DNA from: Diplonema papillatum
Lineage: Eukaryota > Euglenozoa > Diplonemea > Diplonemida > Diplonemidae
Direction of reading: 5' to 3'
DNA length: 64,000 bases
NCBI GenBank assembly: GCA_030068145.1
Contig: JAPJBO010000715.1
Location: forward strand, 1 to 64,000
How positions within the stretch are numbered: the first letter of the stretch is position 1; every line of letters begins with the position of its first letter. Below the pieces are notes generated by a model that saw only the letters and a list, made by a program, of their open reading frames with translations, was not told the DNA's origin and ran no database searches. Made by a program: the position numbers and the translations under genes. Of the stretch, positions 1-9,609 are shown one piece after another.

Positions 1-209
<209 letters not shown>

Positions 210-249
210 GGGGAAAAAGCCACATAGCACAAACTCATACTTGACTAAG

Positions 250-1497
250 ATGAACGCGGACAACCTCCACGCGGTCCCCCTGGGTCCCGAAGCAGCTGCA
301 TCGGGAAGCAGAACGTCCGCGACAGTGCGTGTGGTGCACCTGCCGACGTTCAAGCAGTTCTCGCTGCAGTTGGACGGGCTGAAGGGCAAGGCAGGGGCGT
401 ACGAATCTGTCATCGAGCAGATCGGGTGGACGGGAGCGCGTGTCAGAATGCGGCGCGGCATGGCCATGATCGAGGCTCCGACACCACCACCGGCGCAGCG
501 AGTACGCGTCGGCGACGAGGAGGCAGACATCGTCGACCTCGAAGAGCTGGAGAAGCAGCAGCGCGAAGAGCAGAAGAAGGAGAGGGTGCGCAGCCTCGAG
601 CAGCAAATCGAGGGCCTCTCCGCGGCACACTCGCCTAAGCGCCTCCCGGACAACAACGCCCCGAGAGGGCCGACTTACTCAAAGGCGGAGTTCGTCGCAG
701 AGTTTGGGAGAAAAGAGGCCGAGAGGGAGTGGCGCATGGCTCTGAGGGCGCATACTGAGGGCCGAAAGAAGCAACTCGCGCGGCTACGGGCCTTGCTGGG
801 TGAGCTGCAGCCGAAGGCCGAAACAACGGGCGACGCCGACATGCAGGACAGAGAGGAAACCACCCGCGCCGGAGACGAGACCAGAAACGCTTGGCAAGCA
901 TGGGCTCAGCAGCAGCAGCAGCAGCGGGTGACGTGGGAAAAGGCGCGAGCTGAAGCCCGAGCCTCCTGGGAGGCGATGTACGAGAAGCGGCTCCAAAACT
1001 GGGCCGAGGCCCAGGTTTGTATTGCCACGCAGCGCGAGGAAGCAGCGCTCGTGCGCCAAATGGAGTGGATGGCCGAAGTGGAGAGGAAGCTCGCTGTCTT
1101 CGAAACAGAGATGTGTGCCCGGGTGGAGTCACTACTCCCAAGCGTAACCGCAGACGCCGGGCGGGCACCAACCCCTCCAGCAGCAGATGCGCGAGCACCA
1201 GCGCAGCCAAGCCCGAACAAGAAGGGAAAGAAAGCCGAGGCGAAGGCAAAGAAGGAAGCCGCCGAGAAGGAATTCGCAGAGCAGCTCAAACAGCTCAACC
1301 AAGCCACTAACAGAGCGGAGGCCGAGCCGAAATCAAGTGGTACCGAGCAGGAGTCGAGCGGTGTCGAGCCGAATGCACACGGAGCCGAAACGAAAGCAAC
1401 CGACGTCGAGCCGAAAGCAAAAGCAGCGAAAGGGGCCAAGCAGCAGACCCTCAAAGGGATGCTCAAGGGGAACCGGTACAACCCGCTGGAAAGCTAG
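250..1497 (+). CDS. LINE-A ORF1, coiled-coil gag-like protein
   Basis: About 415 residues from the ATG at 250 (the frame opens slightly upstream) to a TAG at 1495-1497. It has a short N-terminal region, a long charged helical stretch rich in E, K, R and Q (residues about 90-300, with a run of six Q), then a low-complexity K/A/E/P tail with repeated 'VEPKA'-like units. I see no CCHC knuckle or RRM. Its position at the 5' end of a LINE and its composition suggest the RNA-binding, RNP-forming ORF1 product. The frame continues directly into ORF2 after the single stop codon, which is unusual. Confidence 0.8.
   Translation: MNADNLHAVPLGPEAAASGSRTSATVRVVHLPTFKQFSLQLDGLKGKAGAYESVIEQIGWTGARVRMRRGMAMIEAPTPPPAQRVRVGDEEADIVDLEELEKQQREEQKKERVRSLEQQIEGLSAAHSPKRLPDNNAPRGPTYSKAEFVAEFGRKEAEREWRMALRAHTEGRKKQLARLRALLGELQPKAETTGDADMQDREETTRAGDETRNAWQAWAQQQQQQRVTWEKARAEARASWEAMYEKRLQNWAEAQVCIATQREEAALVRQMEWMAEVERKLAVFETEMCARVESLLPSVTADAGRAPTPPAADARAPAQPSPNKKGKKAEAKAKKEAAEKEFAEQLKQLNQATNRAEAEPKSSGTEQESSGVEPNAHGAETKATDVEPKAKAAKGAKQQTLKGMLKGNRYNPLES
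1495..1497 (+). promoter_or_regulatory. Single in-frame UAG between ORF1 and ORF2 (candidate readthrough site)
   Basis: ORF1 ends with TAG at 1495-1497. The next codon in the same frame (1498) starts an open stretch to 4653 that contains the OTU, endonuclease and RT domains. There is no ATG in that frame before or inside the OTU domain; the first methionine lies in the endonuclease domain. The base after the stop is G, and a perfect GGGGCGCCCC palindrome follows within 6 bases and could form a stem. Readthrough, or reinitiation at a non-AUG codon such as the GTG at 1525, would be needed. Confidence 0.6.
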
Positions 1498-4400
1498 GTC
1501 GCGGGGCGCCCCGGAGAAAGCTCGGTGGCTAGTAATCAATCAGCTAGCGATCAACGCACCAGGGCAACCCGGGGCGCCGAACGACCTACAAACAATTCAA
1601 ATGTGCGATGCTCTTGGACTGCGGAAGCGACCAACAACCCGACGCCAGCGGAAAGCGGCGACCGGTTGCTAGACAAGGCAGCAGCAGTTCTCGGAGCCAG
1701 ACGTGAAGTGGTAGGGAAGGACGGAAATTGCCAGTATCAGGCACTGATTCGCGGTGGCAGGCTGAACCTCACGGCTGCCGCCTTGCGACAGAAGGTCACC
1801 CGGCAACTCCGAACGAACCCACCAACGCCTTTTGTCCCTGAGACCCCGAAATCATTTGCAGACTACCTCTTCGAAGCTGCAAGCGACGGGGTGTATGGGG
1901 ACCACTATACTCTCCAAGCTGCCGCAGAAGTTTTAAAGGCGAGCGTGTGGGTTCTATCGACACGGAACTTGACGCAGCTTCGGTGCGAAGGAAGAGCTGC
2001 GAGGGCAACCCGAGTCGTCGTCCTGACGTATCGACCCGAGCATTACGACGCGCTCGCTCTGCCGCACAGGGTGCTGCAGAAGATTTCTGCGCTGGAAGTG
2101 GGGACGTCGACGATATCGCTGCGGCAGCTCGGAGCAGAGACTGTCGCGCCAGCCCCGCGGGGGGGAGTGGCAGGGCCCCGAGGAGAAGTGGTCCTGGCGA
2201 CAACAAATCTCGGGTCGTTGAACTCAAGGTGTCACAGTGTGGCGACACTGCCAGCGGACATCATTGCGTTACAGGAAACTCGAGCTGGGCCGGAAGTGAA
2301 ACGAACCAGCGAGTTCTACCTCGGGGCATATGGCGTGAGATGCCACTGGGGGGAGGATGTACCGGTGGTCGTAGGAGCGAGCGGAATTGGGCAGCGCGTG
2401 CCGGGAGGGGCGGCAGTGACCACGAAAAGCAACATGGTAGCGACGGTAGCCCGACCCTCAACTGAGCTGGAAAGAGAGCTCTTTCGCAGTACGCGAGTCG
2501 CGCACGCAGTAGTAGCGACGGGGAACGCGCGTGCGACTATACACGTGATATCAGTATATGCGCATGTCGGGAAAGATTCGGAAGCCGTGAGGGAGCGCGA
2601 AAAACTCCTGGCCGGTGTGTTCGAGATGGCGGCGGGGCTGGGGCAGGTACCCGTTGTCATAATGGGGGACTTCAACACCGAGACTAGAGATAGCCCAGCT
2701 CTCGAAGCGGCCTGCGGAAGCGGTGGATGGATTGATTCGGCGGCTGTCATGGCGAGGGCGCATTCACAAGCCGCCCCGGCTACCTGTTGGGCCGGGGAGG
2801 GTGGCTCGCGTATCGACATGTGCTTCCTGAACCGAACAGCGGCGCCGGCGCTAGTAGCAGTGGTCACCGCAAAGAAGGGCCAATATGACATCCCCACCCA
2901 TTGCCCGGTGTTTGTCACCCTAAGTCTGGAAGTGTTTACACAGTCAGACCCAACCGCTTGGATCCCGGCACCTTTTCCGAGGAAGCTGCCCCTGCTCTCG
3001 CCGGAGAAGAAGGAAGCAATACTCGAGGCGGCTCTACGACGGAAGGAGGAGAAGACTGGAGTGACAGGCGCATATCAAAACGCAACGGTAGTAGCTGAAA
3101 CCTACTTGCTCGAACTGCATGGCGATCCCAGACAGCCGGACGCATTGCGGGGTTGCAAAGGACGAACAGGTGGGTTTCAACAGAAGATGCAGCAGGTCTC
3201 AGCCAGGCAGGCATGTTCGACGAGAGGAGCGCTTGACTGGGCAGCAAAGCAACGCGACAAGGTCATCGGCCTGCTCCGGACCACCATCTCCGAGACGCGA
3301 CGGAGGCTTGAAAATAAATCGGTGGGCGGCCGTACTTTCGCAGAACAAAGAGCGAGAGATGCTTTACTGAGGACGGCGGGGAGGACGCAGCCACTAGGAG
3401 TCCGCCTAGGCCAGATAAGTGGAAGCCAACAAGAGCTCGAGCAGCTAATGGAAACCCTCATCGAACTAGAAGGAACCCAGCGAGATGCAATCAATTCCCT
3501 CAAGCAACAGCGGTGCCGCGCCTGGAAGGAACGAATGCAGAACGAGTGGAATGGACCTGGGAGAGGCGAGGTATACCGGTACCTGGCTGGGGGCCGGAGT
3601 AGACCACTCGCCATGCTCAGACGGAAAGACGGGACACTGACGGCTTGTTGCACCGAGATAGACAGGATGTTGAGAAGCGACGACGCGTGGGGAGGGATCT
3701 TTTGCAAATACGCTGGGACCCCCGAACCAAGATGGGATACCTTTAAAATCCACTACGCGCGCTTCTTCCCTGCACGGCAAGCGATGCCGCACGGGCCCAT
3801 CACGACAGCGGACCTGAAGGCGGCACTGGCAAAGATGAAGAAAACGTCGTCACCTGGGCTCCATGGGTGGCGCGTATACGAATTGCAGCAACTGCCGCCA
3901 CAGGTTCTAGAACTCATGGCGGACGCAATGAACAGCGTCGAACGTGAAGGGGAGTGGCCAGCCCCGCTGATGCACGCAATCATCCATCTGCTCCCCAAAC
4001 CAGAGAGCACTGGAGACCCGCTGTCCCAGCGCCCAATAACGATAACTCCAGTCTTGTACAGGATATGGGCCTCGATACGGGCGCGGGATGCATTGGAGTG
4101 GATGGACGCCATAGCGCCCAGTGGGCTACACGGTTGCCGCAAACAACACGGAACCGATGATCTCGTCTGGCACCTCGCCGCACTCATCGAGGAAGCCCAT
4201 ATAACGAAACAGCCGCTCTACGGTCTGGCGCTGGACTTCCAGAAGTGCTTCGACTCAGTTCCTGCGGAGATAGCGTTTAAGCTCGCCGAAGAATTGGGAT
4301 TCCATCCAACGGTCCTCAAAACTCTGCGGGCCGCATATGCCAACATGCAGCGCCACTTCCGTGTTGGGAACAGCATTGGAGAAGGTTTCGTACCCACAAA

Positions 4401-4653
4401 CGGGATCATGCAGGGGTGCCCAATCAGCGTGGTGCTGATAAACGTGTTGATCAGTGTGTGGATGAGACACATCGCTGGCATCGAAGCGGCGATTCCTCCT
4501 TCCTACGTCGACGACCTATATGCATTGCTGAAGAGCTGTGCGAGCTTAAAAGAGGCAGTTCGACGGTCGAGCGAGTTCGCAGGGCTGACGGGAATGCGAG
4601 TCTGTGCGCAAAAGAAGTCCTTTTGTTTTTCAAGGACGCCTTGGAGGACATAG
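1498..4653 (+). CDS. LINE-A ORF2, 5' part: OTU protease + endonuclease + reverse transcriptase
   Basis: About 1,050 residues. Near residue 70 is an OTU-like cysteine protease core: 'KDGNCQYQAL' supplies the catalytic Cys, 'YGDHYTLQAAAEVL' follows, and 'YRPEHYDAL' supplies the His. Next is an AP-endonuclease-like domain with 'ALQET', 'VVIMGDFNTE', 'SRIDMCFL' and 'THCPV'. The reverse transcriptase follows with 'LPKPE', 'LDFQKCFDSVP', 'GIMQGCPIS' and catalytic 'YVDDLYAL'. Reading ends prematurely at 4653 just after the 'KKS' motif, and the rest of the protein is in another frame. The first ATG lies far inside the ORF, so translation probably depends on ORF1. The protease role is unknown; family knowledge suggests deubiquitinase or polyprotein cleavage activity. 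Confidence 0.88.
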   Translation, partial: VAGRPGESSVASNQSASDQRTRATRGAERPTNNSNVRCSWTAEATNNPTPAESGDRLLDKAAAVLGARREVVGKDGNCQYQALIRGGRLNLTAAALRQKVTRQLRTNPPTPFVPETPKSFADYLFEAASDGVYGDHYTLQAAAEVLKASVWVLSTRNLTQLRCEGRAARATRVVVLTYRPEHYDALALPHRVLQKISALEVGTSTISLRQLGAETVAPAPRGGVAGPRGEVVLATTNLGSLNSRCHSVATLPADIIALQETRAGPEVKRTSEFYLGAYGVRCHWGEDVPVVVGASGIGQRVPGGAAVTTKSNMVATVARPSTELERELFRSTRVAHAVVATGNARATIHVISVYAHVGKDSEAVREREKLLAGVFEMAAGLGQVPVVIMGDFNTETRDSPALEAACGSGGWIDSAAVMARAHSQAAPATCWAGEGGSRIDMCFLNRTAAPALVAVVTAKKGQYDIPTHCPVFVTLSLEVFTQSDPTAWIPAPFPRKLPLLSPEKKEAILEAALRRKEEKTGVTGAYQNATVVAETYLLELHGDPRQPDALRGCKGRTGGFQQKMQQVSARQACSTRGALDWAAKQRDKVIGLLRTTISETRRRLENKSVGGRTFAEQRARDALLRTAGRTQPLGVRLGQISGSQQELEQLMETLIELEGTQRDAINSLKQQRCRAWKERMQNEWNGPGRGEVYRYLAGGRSRPLAMLRRKDGTLTACCTEIDRMLRSDDAWGGIFCKYAGTPEPRWDTFKIHYARFFPARQAMPHGPITTADLKAALAKMKKTSSPGLHGWRVYELQQLPPQVLELMADAMNSVEREGEWPAPLMHAIIHLLPKPESTGDPLSQRPITITPVLYRIWASIRARDALEWMDAIAPSGLHGCRKQHGTDDLVWHLAALIEEAHITKQPLYGLALDFQKCFDSVPAEIAFKLAEELGFHPTVLKTLRAAYANMQRHFRVGNSIGEGFVPTNGIMQGCPISVVLINVLISVWMRHIAGIEAAIPPSYVDDLYALLKSCASLKEAVRRSSEFAGLTGMRVCAQKKSFCFSRTPWRT

Positions 4654-6701
4654 GTTGGCGGTGGACGGGCCCGACGACAATCGCGTACGAAAACGAAGCC
4701 GGCGAGACGGTGACCCACGATGCAGCACAAATGGGCAACACGAAGCTTCTTCAGCACGACGTACGACATGCGACGCGCCTCCGGGAGATGAGGAAGCTGG
4801 CAGCAAGGAGACCGGCGGACTTTGACGGAGCGCAGCACGGCATCGACACGTGGGCTACGAGGCACCTGCTGGAAAAGCGGGAAACGCCGCTGACCGCTTA
4901 CCAAGCAGGAATGCTCCGGACGGTCATTGCGGGGGCCACACCGGCCACGGGGCGAACCGGGCTAGAGGTGACATGCAAGTACTGCGGCACGCAGGAAAGA
5001 GAGACTGTCGAACACCTTTTCTGGAGATGCATGGCGTGGACACAAATACGGTCGGAATATGCTGACCTGGAGGACATCCAAAGCAGTTGGCCGCCGTGTT
5101 TACGCCTATGTGGAGTCGTTCCTCTCTGCCCCCGAGCTCCACTCGAAAATCCGCTACCTGCTGACGAACACCAACGCCTCCGCATTATAGAGAGACTGCA
5201 GACGTTCTTTGTTGCGGTACTGGTAGCCAGACAGGAAACAGACAATATGCTGGACCGAGCCCCGCGACACCACCGAACGTTGGAGTATCCGCGGGGGTGG
5301 GTCCCAACAGCCCCCCGGGTTTTGAGCGTGACGGACGTCCCACACGCCGCAACCACCTCAAAGTGGAAATATGGCCCAGGTCTCTGGACAGCCTTCACGG
5401 GCTGGCTAAAAACACTCAGGTGGGCACCCCCAGGGCAGGAGACTGGAATCAGCTATATGGAGCTAGCTGTAGCCTTCGAGCTGGAAGCGGGGATCAAGCT
5501 GCCCCCGGTGAAGAATCGGTTCTACGCCCCACCGCCAGAAATTCCAAGAGGGAAGCAAACTGCAGCACGGGACACGCTTCCGGACGAGGAAACCGCGGAC
5601 GAGATTGCAGTATACTTCGATGGCGGAGCGCGCGGGAACGGCACCGTTTTTGCAGTAGCGGGAGCAGGGGCAGTACTGTACCGAAATGGCAGAAAAGAAG
5701 CTGAGATGGTGCTGCCCCTGCCGAACGTGCGGACGAATAACGTAGCGGAATATGAAGGACTTCTGGCGAGCCTGGAACTCCTCCAGCAGGCACGAACCGA
5801 ACAAGGAGCGCGTTGCGTAGTCCGAGGCGACTCGGCCCTCGCGGTGGGCCAGGTGACAGGGCAGACGGGCTGCTCGGAGCAGCTAAGGCCAATGCTCACC
5901 CGGGCAAAAGCGCTCCTATGTGAGATCCAACGACGGATGCAGGTAGTAGTGCAACATGTTCGGCGGGAGAGCAACAGCGATGCTGACGCGTTGAGCAACG
6001 CGGCGATGGACGTGGTGCAGCGGAACCGCCCACCCCGGCGGGTACAGATGCAGATGCTGCAACAGGTACAGACATCACTTCTGGGAAAGGCACTGAGCCT
6101 CATAGAGCTGGGGAGCGCCTACACAAAAGTGGCGAAGCAGCCGTGGCACTTTGGGTTCGACGCGCCAACAACGGTCCTAACATCGCTTGGAGGAACGGTT
6201 GTGCGGGGAATATCGTGCAGGGCGAAGATCTCGCAAGCTGCCGAGGATGTCATCCTGAGGATCCGTGAGCACGTGCAGAGCCGCCCTCCCTCAACGGAGG
6301 AGACGCCGCTTTTCCCGCAGTACCTAGCATGGGCCGCGACGTACCAACCAGAGGAGGTGTACCCCATGGGATGGTTGCGAGCATGGGCCGGCCGGGCGAG
6401 ACCGCAAAAGCCTGAGGATCCCCGCGGAGAGCGAAAACGAAGGGAGGCACCGCGGAACCCGGTTAGACCGCTAAACGCGGAAGGCCTGCACGAACGGCCG
6501 ATAGGGCGAGCAACGAGGAAGACGAGCGAGCGACGCAGCGAACGGAGCCCGCGACCAAAAACCGAACACTGCCAACTCCATGAACAGGAGCAGCGCCGAG
6601 AGAGTCGAAACGAAGCGTCGCGCGGCCTCAGGCACCACCCGGGCTCGCAGGAGACACCGGGCCCCCACCAGCGGCCGGGCGGGGCGTCGGCCGTAACCTA
6701 G
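4620..6701 (+). CDS. LINE-A ORF2, 3' part: RT end, zinc knuckle, RNase H
   Basis: This continues ORF2 in the -1 frame; the frame itself is open from 4416. It begins with the RT thumb region, then a zinc knuckle of the LINE type (CKYC, then H and C: CX2CX9HX4C), a 'WL..L.W' / 'ELAVAFELEAGIKLPP' module, and an RNase HI domain with 'YFDGGARGNG', 'NNVAEYEGL', 'RGDSALAVGQ' and 'NSDADALSNAAMD', so all the acidic catalytic positions are present. The last 100 residues are R/P/E-rich and probably disordered. RNase H degrades the RNA strand during target-primed reverse transcription. I see no second, restriction-like endonuclease. Confidence 0.87.
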   Translation, partial: LLFFKDALEDIGWRWTGPTTIAYENEAGETVTHDAAQMGNTKLLQHDVRHATRLREMRKLAARRPADFDGAQHGIDTWATRHLLEKRETPLTAYQAGMLRTVIAGATPATGRTGLEVTCKYCGTQERETVEHLFWRCMAWTQIRSEYADLEDIQSSWPPCLRLCGVVPLCPRAPLENPLPADEHQRLRIIERLQTFFVAVLVARQETDNMLDRAPRHHRTLEYPRGWVPTAPRVLSVTDVPHAATTSKWKYGPGLWTAFTGWLKTLRWAPPGQETGISYMELAVAFELEAGIKLPPVKNRFYAPPPEIPRGKQTAARDTLPDEETADEIAVYFDGGARGNGTVFAVAGAGAVLYRNGRKEAEMVLPLPNVRTNNVAEYEGLLASLELLQQARTEQGARCVVRGDSALAVGQVTGQTGCSEQLRPMLTRAKALLCEIQRRMQVVVQHVRRESNSDADALSNAAMDVVQRNRPPRRVQMQMLQQVQTSLLGKALSLIELGSAYTKVAKQPWHFGFDAPTTVLTSLGGTVVRGISCRAKISQAAEDVILRIREHVQSRPPSTEETPLFPQYLAWAATYQPEEVYPMGWLRAWAGRARPQKPEDPRGERKRREAPRNPVRPLNAEGLHERPIGRATRKTSERRSERSPRPKTEHCQLHEQEQRRESRNEASRGLRHHPGSQETPGPHQRPGGASAVT

Positions 6702-6761
6702 AAGGGTGCCATGCGTGGACACACTCTCGCTAAGGGGGGCGCCACGTTAAAACGAGTCCGC

Positions 6762-6930
<169 letters not shown>

Positions 6931-7067
6931 CTATCGAGGCCCAGAAGGCGCGGTGAATACCTCCCGCCCCGGAGTGGTTTGCTCGCATCACAGAAAGCCG
7001 CGATGCAGTGGGTGTGTCAGAAAGCGCCTAGACCTGCTGTCGCCCCGTAACACACACACACCAACAG

Positions 7068-7540
7068 GGAGCTGAGCGTGAAACGCTTCATCCCCGCTCA
7101 GATCTTACTGCTCCTCGGCCACAACTCGATCCTGGAAGTGAAGCACGGTGACCGCTCCCTGATTAGCACCGCGGTTTTATTCAGCGGCATCCGCAACTTC
7201 GACTCGTTTGCCGGCACCGCCACGGACAGCAGCGCGTTCGACTGGCTGGTGCTGTTTACCGAGGTGATGACGCCGATCCTCAGAGACCGCGGCGGTGTGG
7301 TGGACAAATACCTGGGGGACGGGATCATGGTCCTCAACCGGAACACACAGGCCTGTTTGGTGTCCGCGATGGAGATGCAGCAGGCCATCGACAAACTGCA
7401 GGCGAGCGCGCGCAAGGCCAGCAAACCCGGCCACGTTCCCGACAACAGCGAGCAGTCGTCGCCGCGGCAGTTTTCATCGAAACACGCCCTTCCAGCTCTC
7501 TTCGAGCGTGCCAAAACAGTTCGAGTCGACGGGGAGACAG
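7068..7540 (+). CDS. Class III adenylyl/guanylyl cyclase, exon A
   Basis: This exon encodes the first half of a class III nucleotide cyclase catalytic domain. It starts with 'FIPAQILLLLGHNSILEVKHGD', the linker typical before such domains, then 'VLFSGIRNF' and 'GGVVDKYLGDGIMVL'. The substrate Lys and the second metal-binding Asp are present. The first metal-binding Asp, normally in 'FSDIR', is Gly here (codon 7186-7188). The acceptor is CAACAG at 7062-7067. The donor is ACAG|GTGTGC at 7541, leaving phase 1, which matches exon B. Earlier exons must lie upstream of the LINE-A insertion or be lost. Cyclic nucleotide synthesis is the family function; activity of this copy is doubtful. Confidence 0.85.
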
Positions 7541-7612
7541 GTGTGCTGAAGGGACGGGCGAATCACACCACCTGTGTTATTATTTGATGTGTCTATACCT
7601 ACCCCCCCCTAG

Positions 7613-8193
7613 GGCTATGATGGCAAGTAAACGGAAACGTTTCCCGTTTCCGTTTCCGTTTCGGAAACGGCTGCTGCAGATTGCAGTGTGTAAGGTGACC
7701 ACACCTCGGATGGGCAGGGGGAAATTTTTTTAGGGGTATTTCCCAACGAGCCAGCAAAACAAATTTATCTGTGCAAACGGTGCTGTCTCCGAAGTAGTCC
7801 CGAACTGCGCGGTCCTTCGTAGTGGTGGCAACCAAGCACTCAGAGACTTGGGCCTGGAGACCTCCCCGTAAAGTTTCTTGACAAGGTTCGTATGCGCGAC
7901 AGTCTTTTCGGTTTTGGCTGCAAGTTGACACACCCTGTCGAGGATGTGAGCAGCCTCAGAAGCTGGAGTTAAAGCTGGAGTTTAAAAAGCGGGTGACACA
8001 ACCGCTTTTCGGGTGTGACTCGGGCACCCTCTTTAGCTCCAACTTCTGGGGCTGGACCTCACCGTGCGTGTAGTATTCCCTGGTGGTGTTAGCGTGGTTT
8101 GTGGGTAGCCTGCAAAACCAAGGAGCCGTTTCCGTTTCCGTTTCCATGTTTTGGAAAAAACGGATGGAAACGCGTTTACTTGCCAACATAGCC
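7613..8193. mobile_element. MITE with 21-bp terminal inverted repeats
   Basis: GGCTATGATGGCAAGTAAAC at 7613 is mirrored by CGTTTACTTGCCAACATAGCC at 8173-8193, giving 21-bp inverted ends with one mismatch. Inside are GTTTCC/GGAAAC-rich repeats and, at 7945-8065, a copy of the small 'CAGCCTCAGAAGCTGGAG' element also found at 19531. No coding capacity is seen, and no clear target duplication. Poly-C tracts sit at both edges. Confidence 0.7.
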
Positions 8194-8224
8194 GCCCCCC
8201 CCCCCCCCCCCCCCCCTTTTCCCC
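8191..8224. repeat. Poly-C tract
   Basis: More than 20 consecutive C, one of several poly-C or poly-G tracts that border dispersed repeats in this window (also 12935-12957, 13624-13636, 20627-20647, 22166-22181). Confidence 0.95.
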
Positions 8225-8619
8225 CCTCTTGCGCAAAAGTCCGCTGAGGGGTGACATACTCAAGGGGGGTGACATACTTAAGGGTTTGCAGAGGTCATCT
8301 GAGCCTCGGCTGGGGGGAAACGTCCTTAGCAGCCCTTCTAGGACACGACCGACCAGCGACAGAACGCTGGGCCCATGGCAAGGTACCAGGTGCTGAGAGA
8401 CCCGCCCGACTTCCAACCCCAGTTCCTCAGGACCCCCTGCCGGCAGGGAGACCCTGCCGACGCGCTGGACCTCAACGCAACAAGCAACAACAAGCTCGAA
8501 CGACTGGGCATAACGCGCCGCAGGCCGAACCAATGTGCCACATTGACGATCGGACGTGTACAAAGCAGACCAAGCAGTGAAGAGAGTGATGATTGAACCG
8601 TTGCGCAAAGCAGACCAGT

Positions 8620-9492
8620 GGCATGAACGACGTAGGTGATACGTGATTGTCATCATACGTGATCCACTGCTCTCCTTCTCGCGCACAGCAGACATAATGG
8701 CCGCTGTGTCCAGGCCGCTGCTTCCGGCTCAGCATTCGCTCAAACTTCTGCATTGAACGCCCCTCAGGTTGCAAGTGCAAGACACTTGAAACAATTTTAC
8801 AAACTTCCTTCTCCTGTTCACAGTCCGTGCACTTCACTTCAGCAAATCGCGTTGGCAGAATGATAACATTGCGAGGTCTGGATGTGTTTCGAAGTAGGCC
8901 GTTCCATCAGTTGCAGCCACCGGGAACAAGCCGAACAATCCACTCTCACGAAGTTCCAATGCATCCTGCTGGGCGTTTCCTTGAAATTTCTCAGGCATAC
9001 ACTTGCGGATTCGGGACAATATGGCAGACAGTGTTCCTGTTTCGACGTCTTGCTGAAGAATAGTCGTGAGGTCGTTGCAAGCGTCATTCGCAACCGACGC
9101 AATGCGGTTGACCATGTTGTGCATTAAAGGAACTGTAGGATAGCCCCCAAGTACCAGCTGTTGCCCAAATTTTGAGTCCTGCGAAACCTCCCATTTACAA
9201 CGTTGTTGGCTGCTTCAAGACCATGTGTCACTTTGGCGGTCGCGCAAACAACCAAAGAGGCGAGGATGACCGCTCCGATTGTAGTCTGCTGCTGTGCATG
9301 CTCACTGGTGCGGAAGGCGACGGTGAAAGCGGAAAACTCACAAAAAGACAGGCGCTTCGTTTTGTTTGTGCGTGCCGGTTGATCGTTTTCCCACTTGTAT
9401 TTACCCTGTGTGTATTCAGGTAAGGAATTCTGATCAACCACCAAAACACGCTGCCTACGTCTTTTTAGCCTGCACAATACATTGAAGGGCAA
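8620..9492 (-). pseudogene. Ubiquitin-specific protease (USP/UBP) domain relic, catalytic Cys replaced by Trp
   Basis: Read on the minus strand in three broken pieces. The Cys box reads 'TQNLGNSWYLGAILQFL' where the family has NLGNTCY, so Trp (codon 9154-9156) replaces the nucleophile. Then comes 'KFQGNAQQDALEL', matching the USP 'QQDA.E' box. After a frame change come 'CTDCEQEKEVC' and the His box 'GHSGHYVCC...W..YDDNHV'. The order is that of a USP catalytic domain, but a stop or frame change follows 'LQFL' (near 9124), another lies near 8837, and most of the fingers region is missing. It lies antisense inside cyclase intron 1. It is probably a degenerate retrocopy or transposon-carried protease; enzymatic activity is not expected. 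Confidence 0.72.
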
Positions 9493-9609
9493 CCCACAAG
9501 ATTGTTAGTACTTAAAAAAACCCCCCCGTTCAAAAAAAAAACTTCGCTGCGCGGGGGCCACTCCCCCCCCACTGGGACAACAGGGCAAAACCTTGTGTAT
9601 GTCACCCCC

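Noticed and set aside
4960-5035. CX2CX9HX4C motif of LINE-A read as part of a second, restriction-like endonuclease (as in R2 or Dualen)
   Set aside because: It matches the ordinary zinc knuckle placed after RT in many LINEs, and no PD..(D/E)xK-like residues follow.
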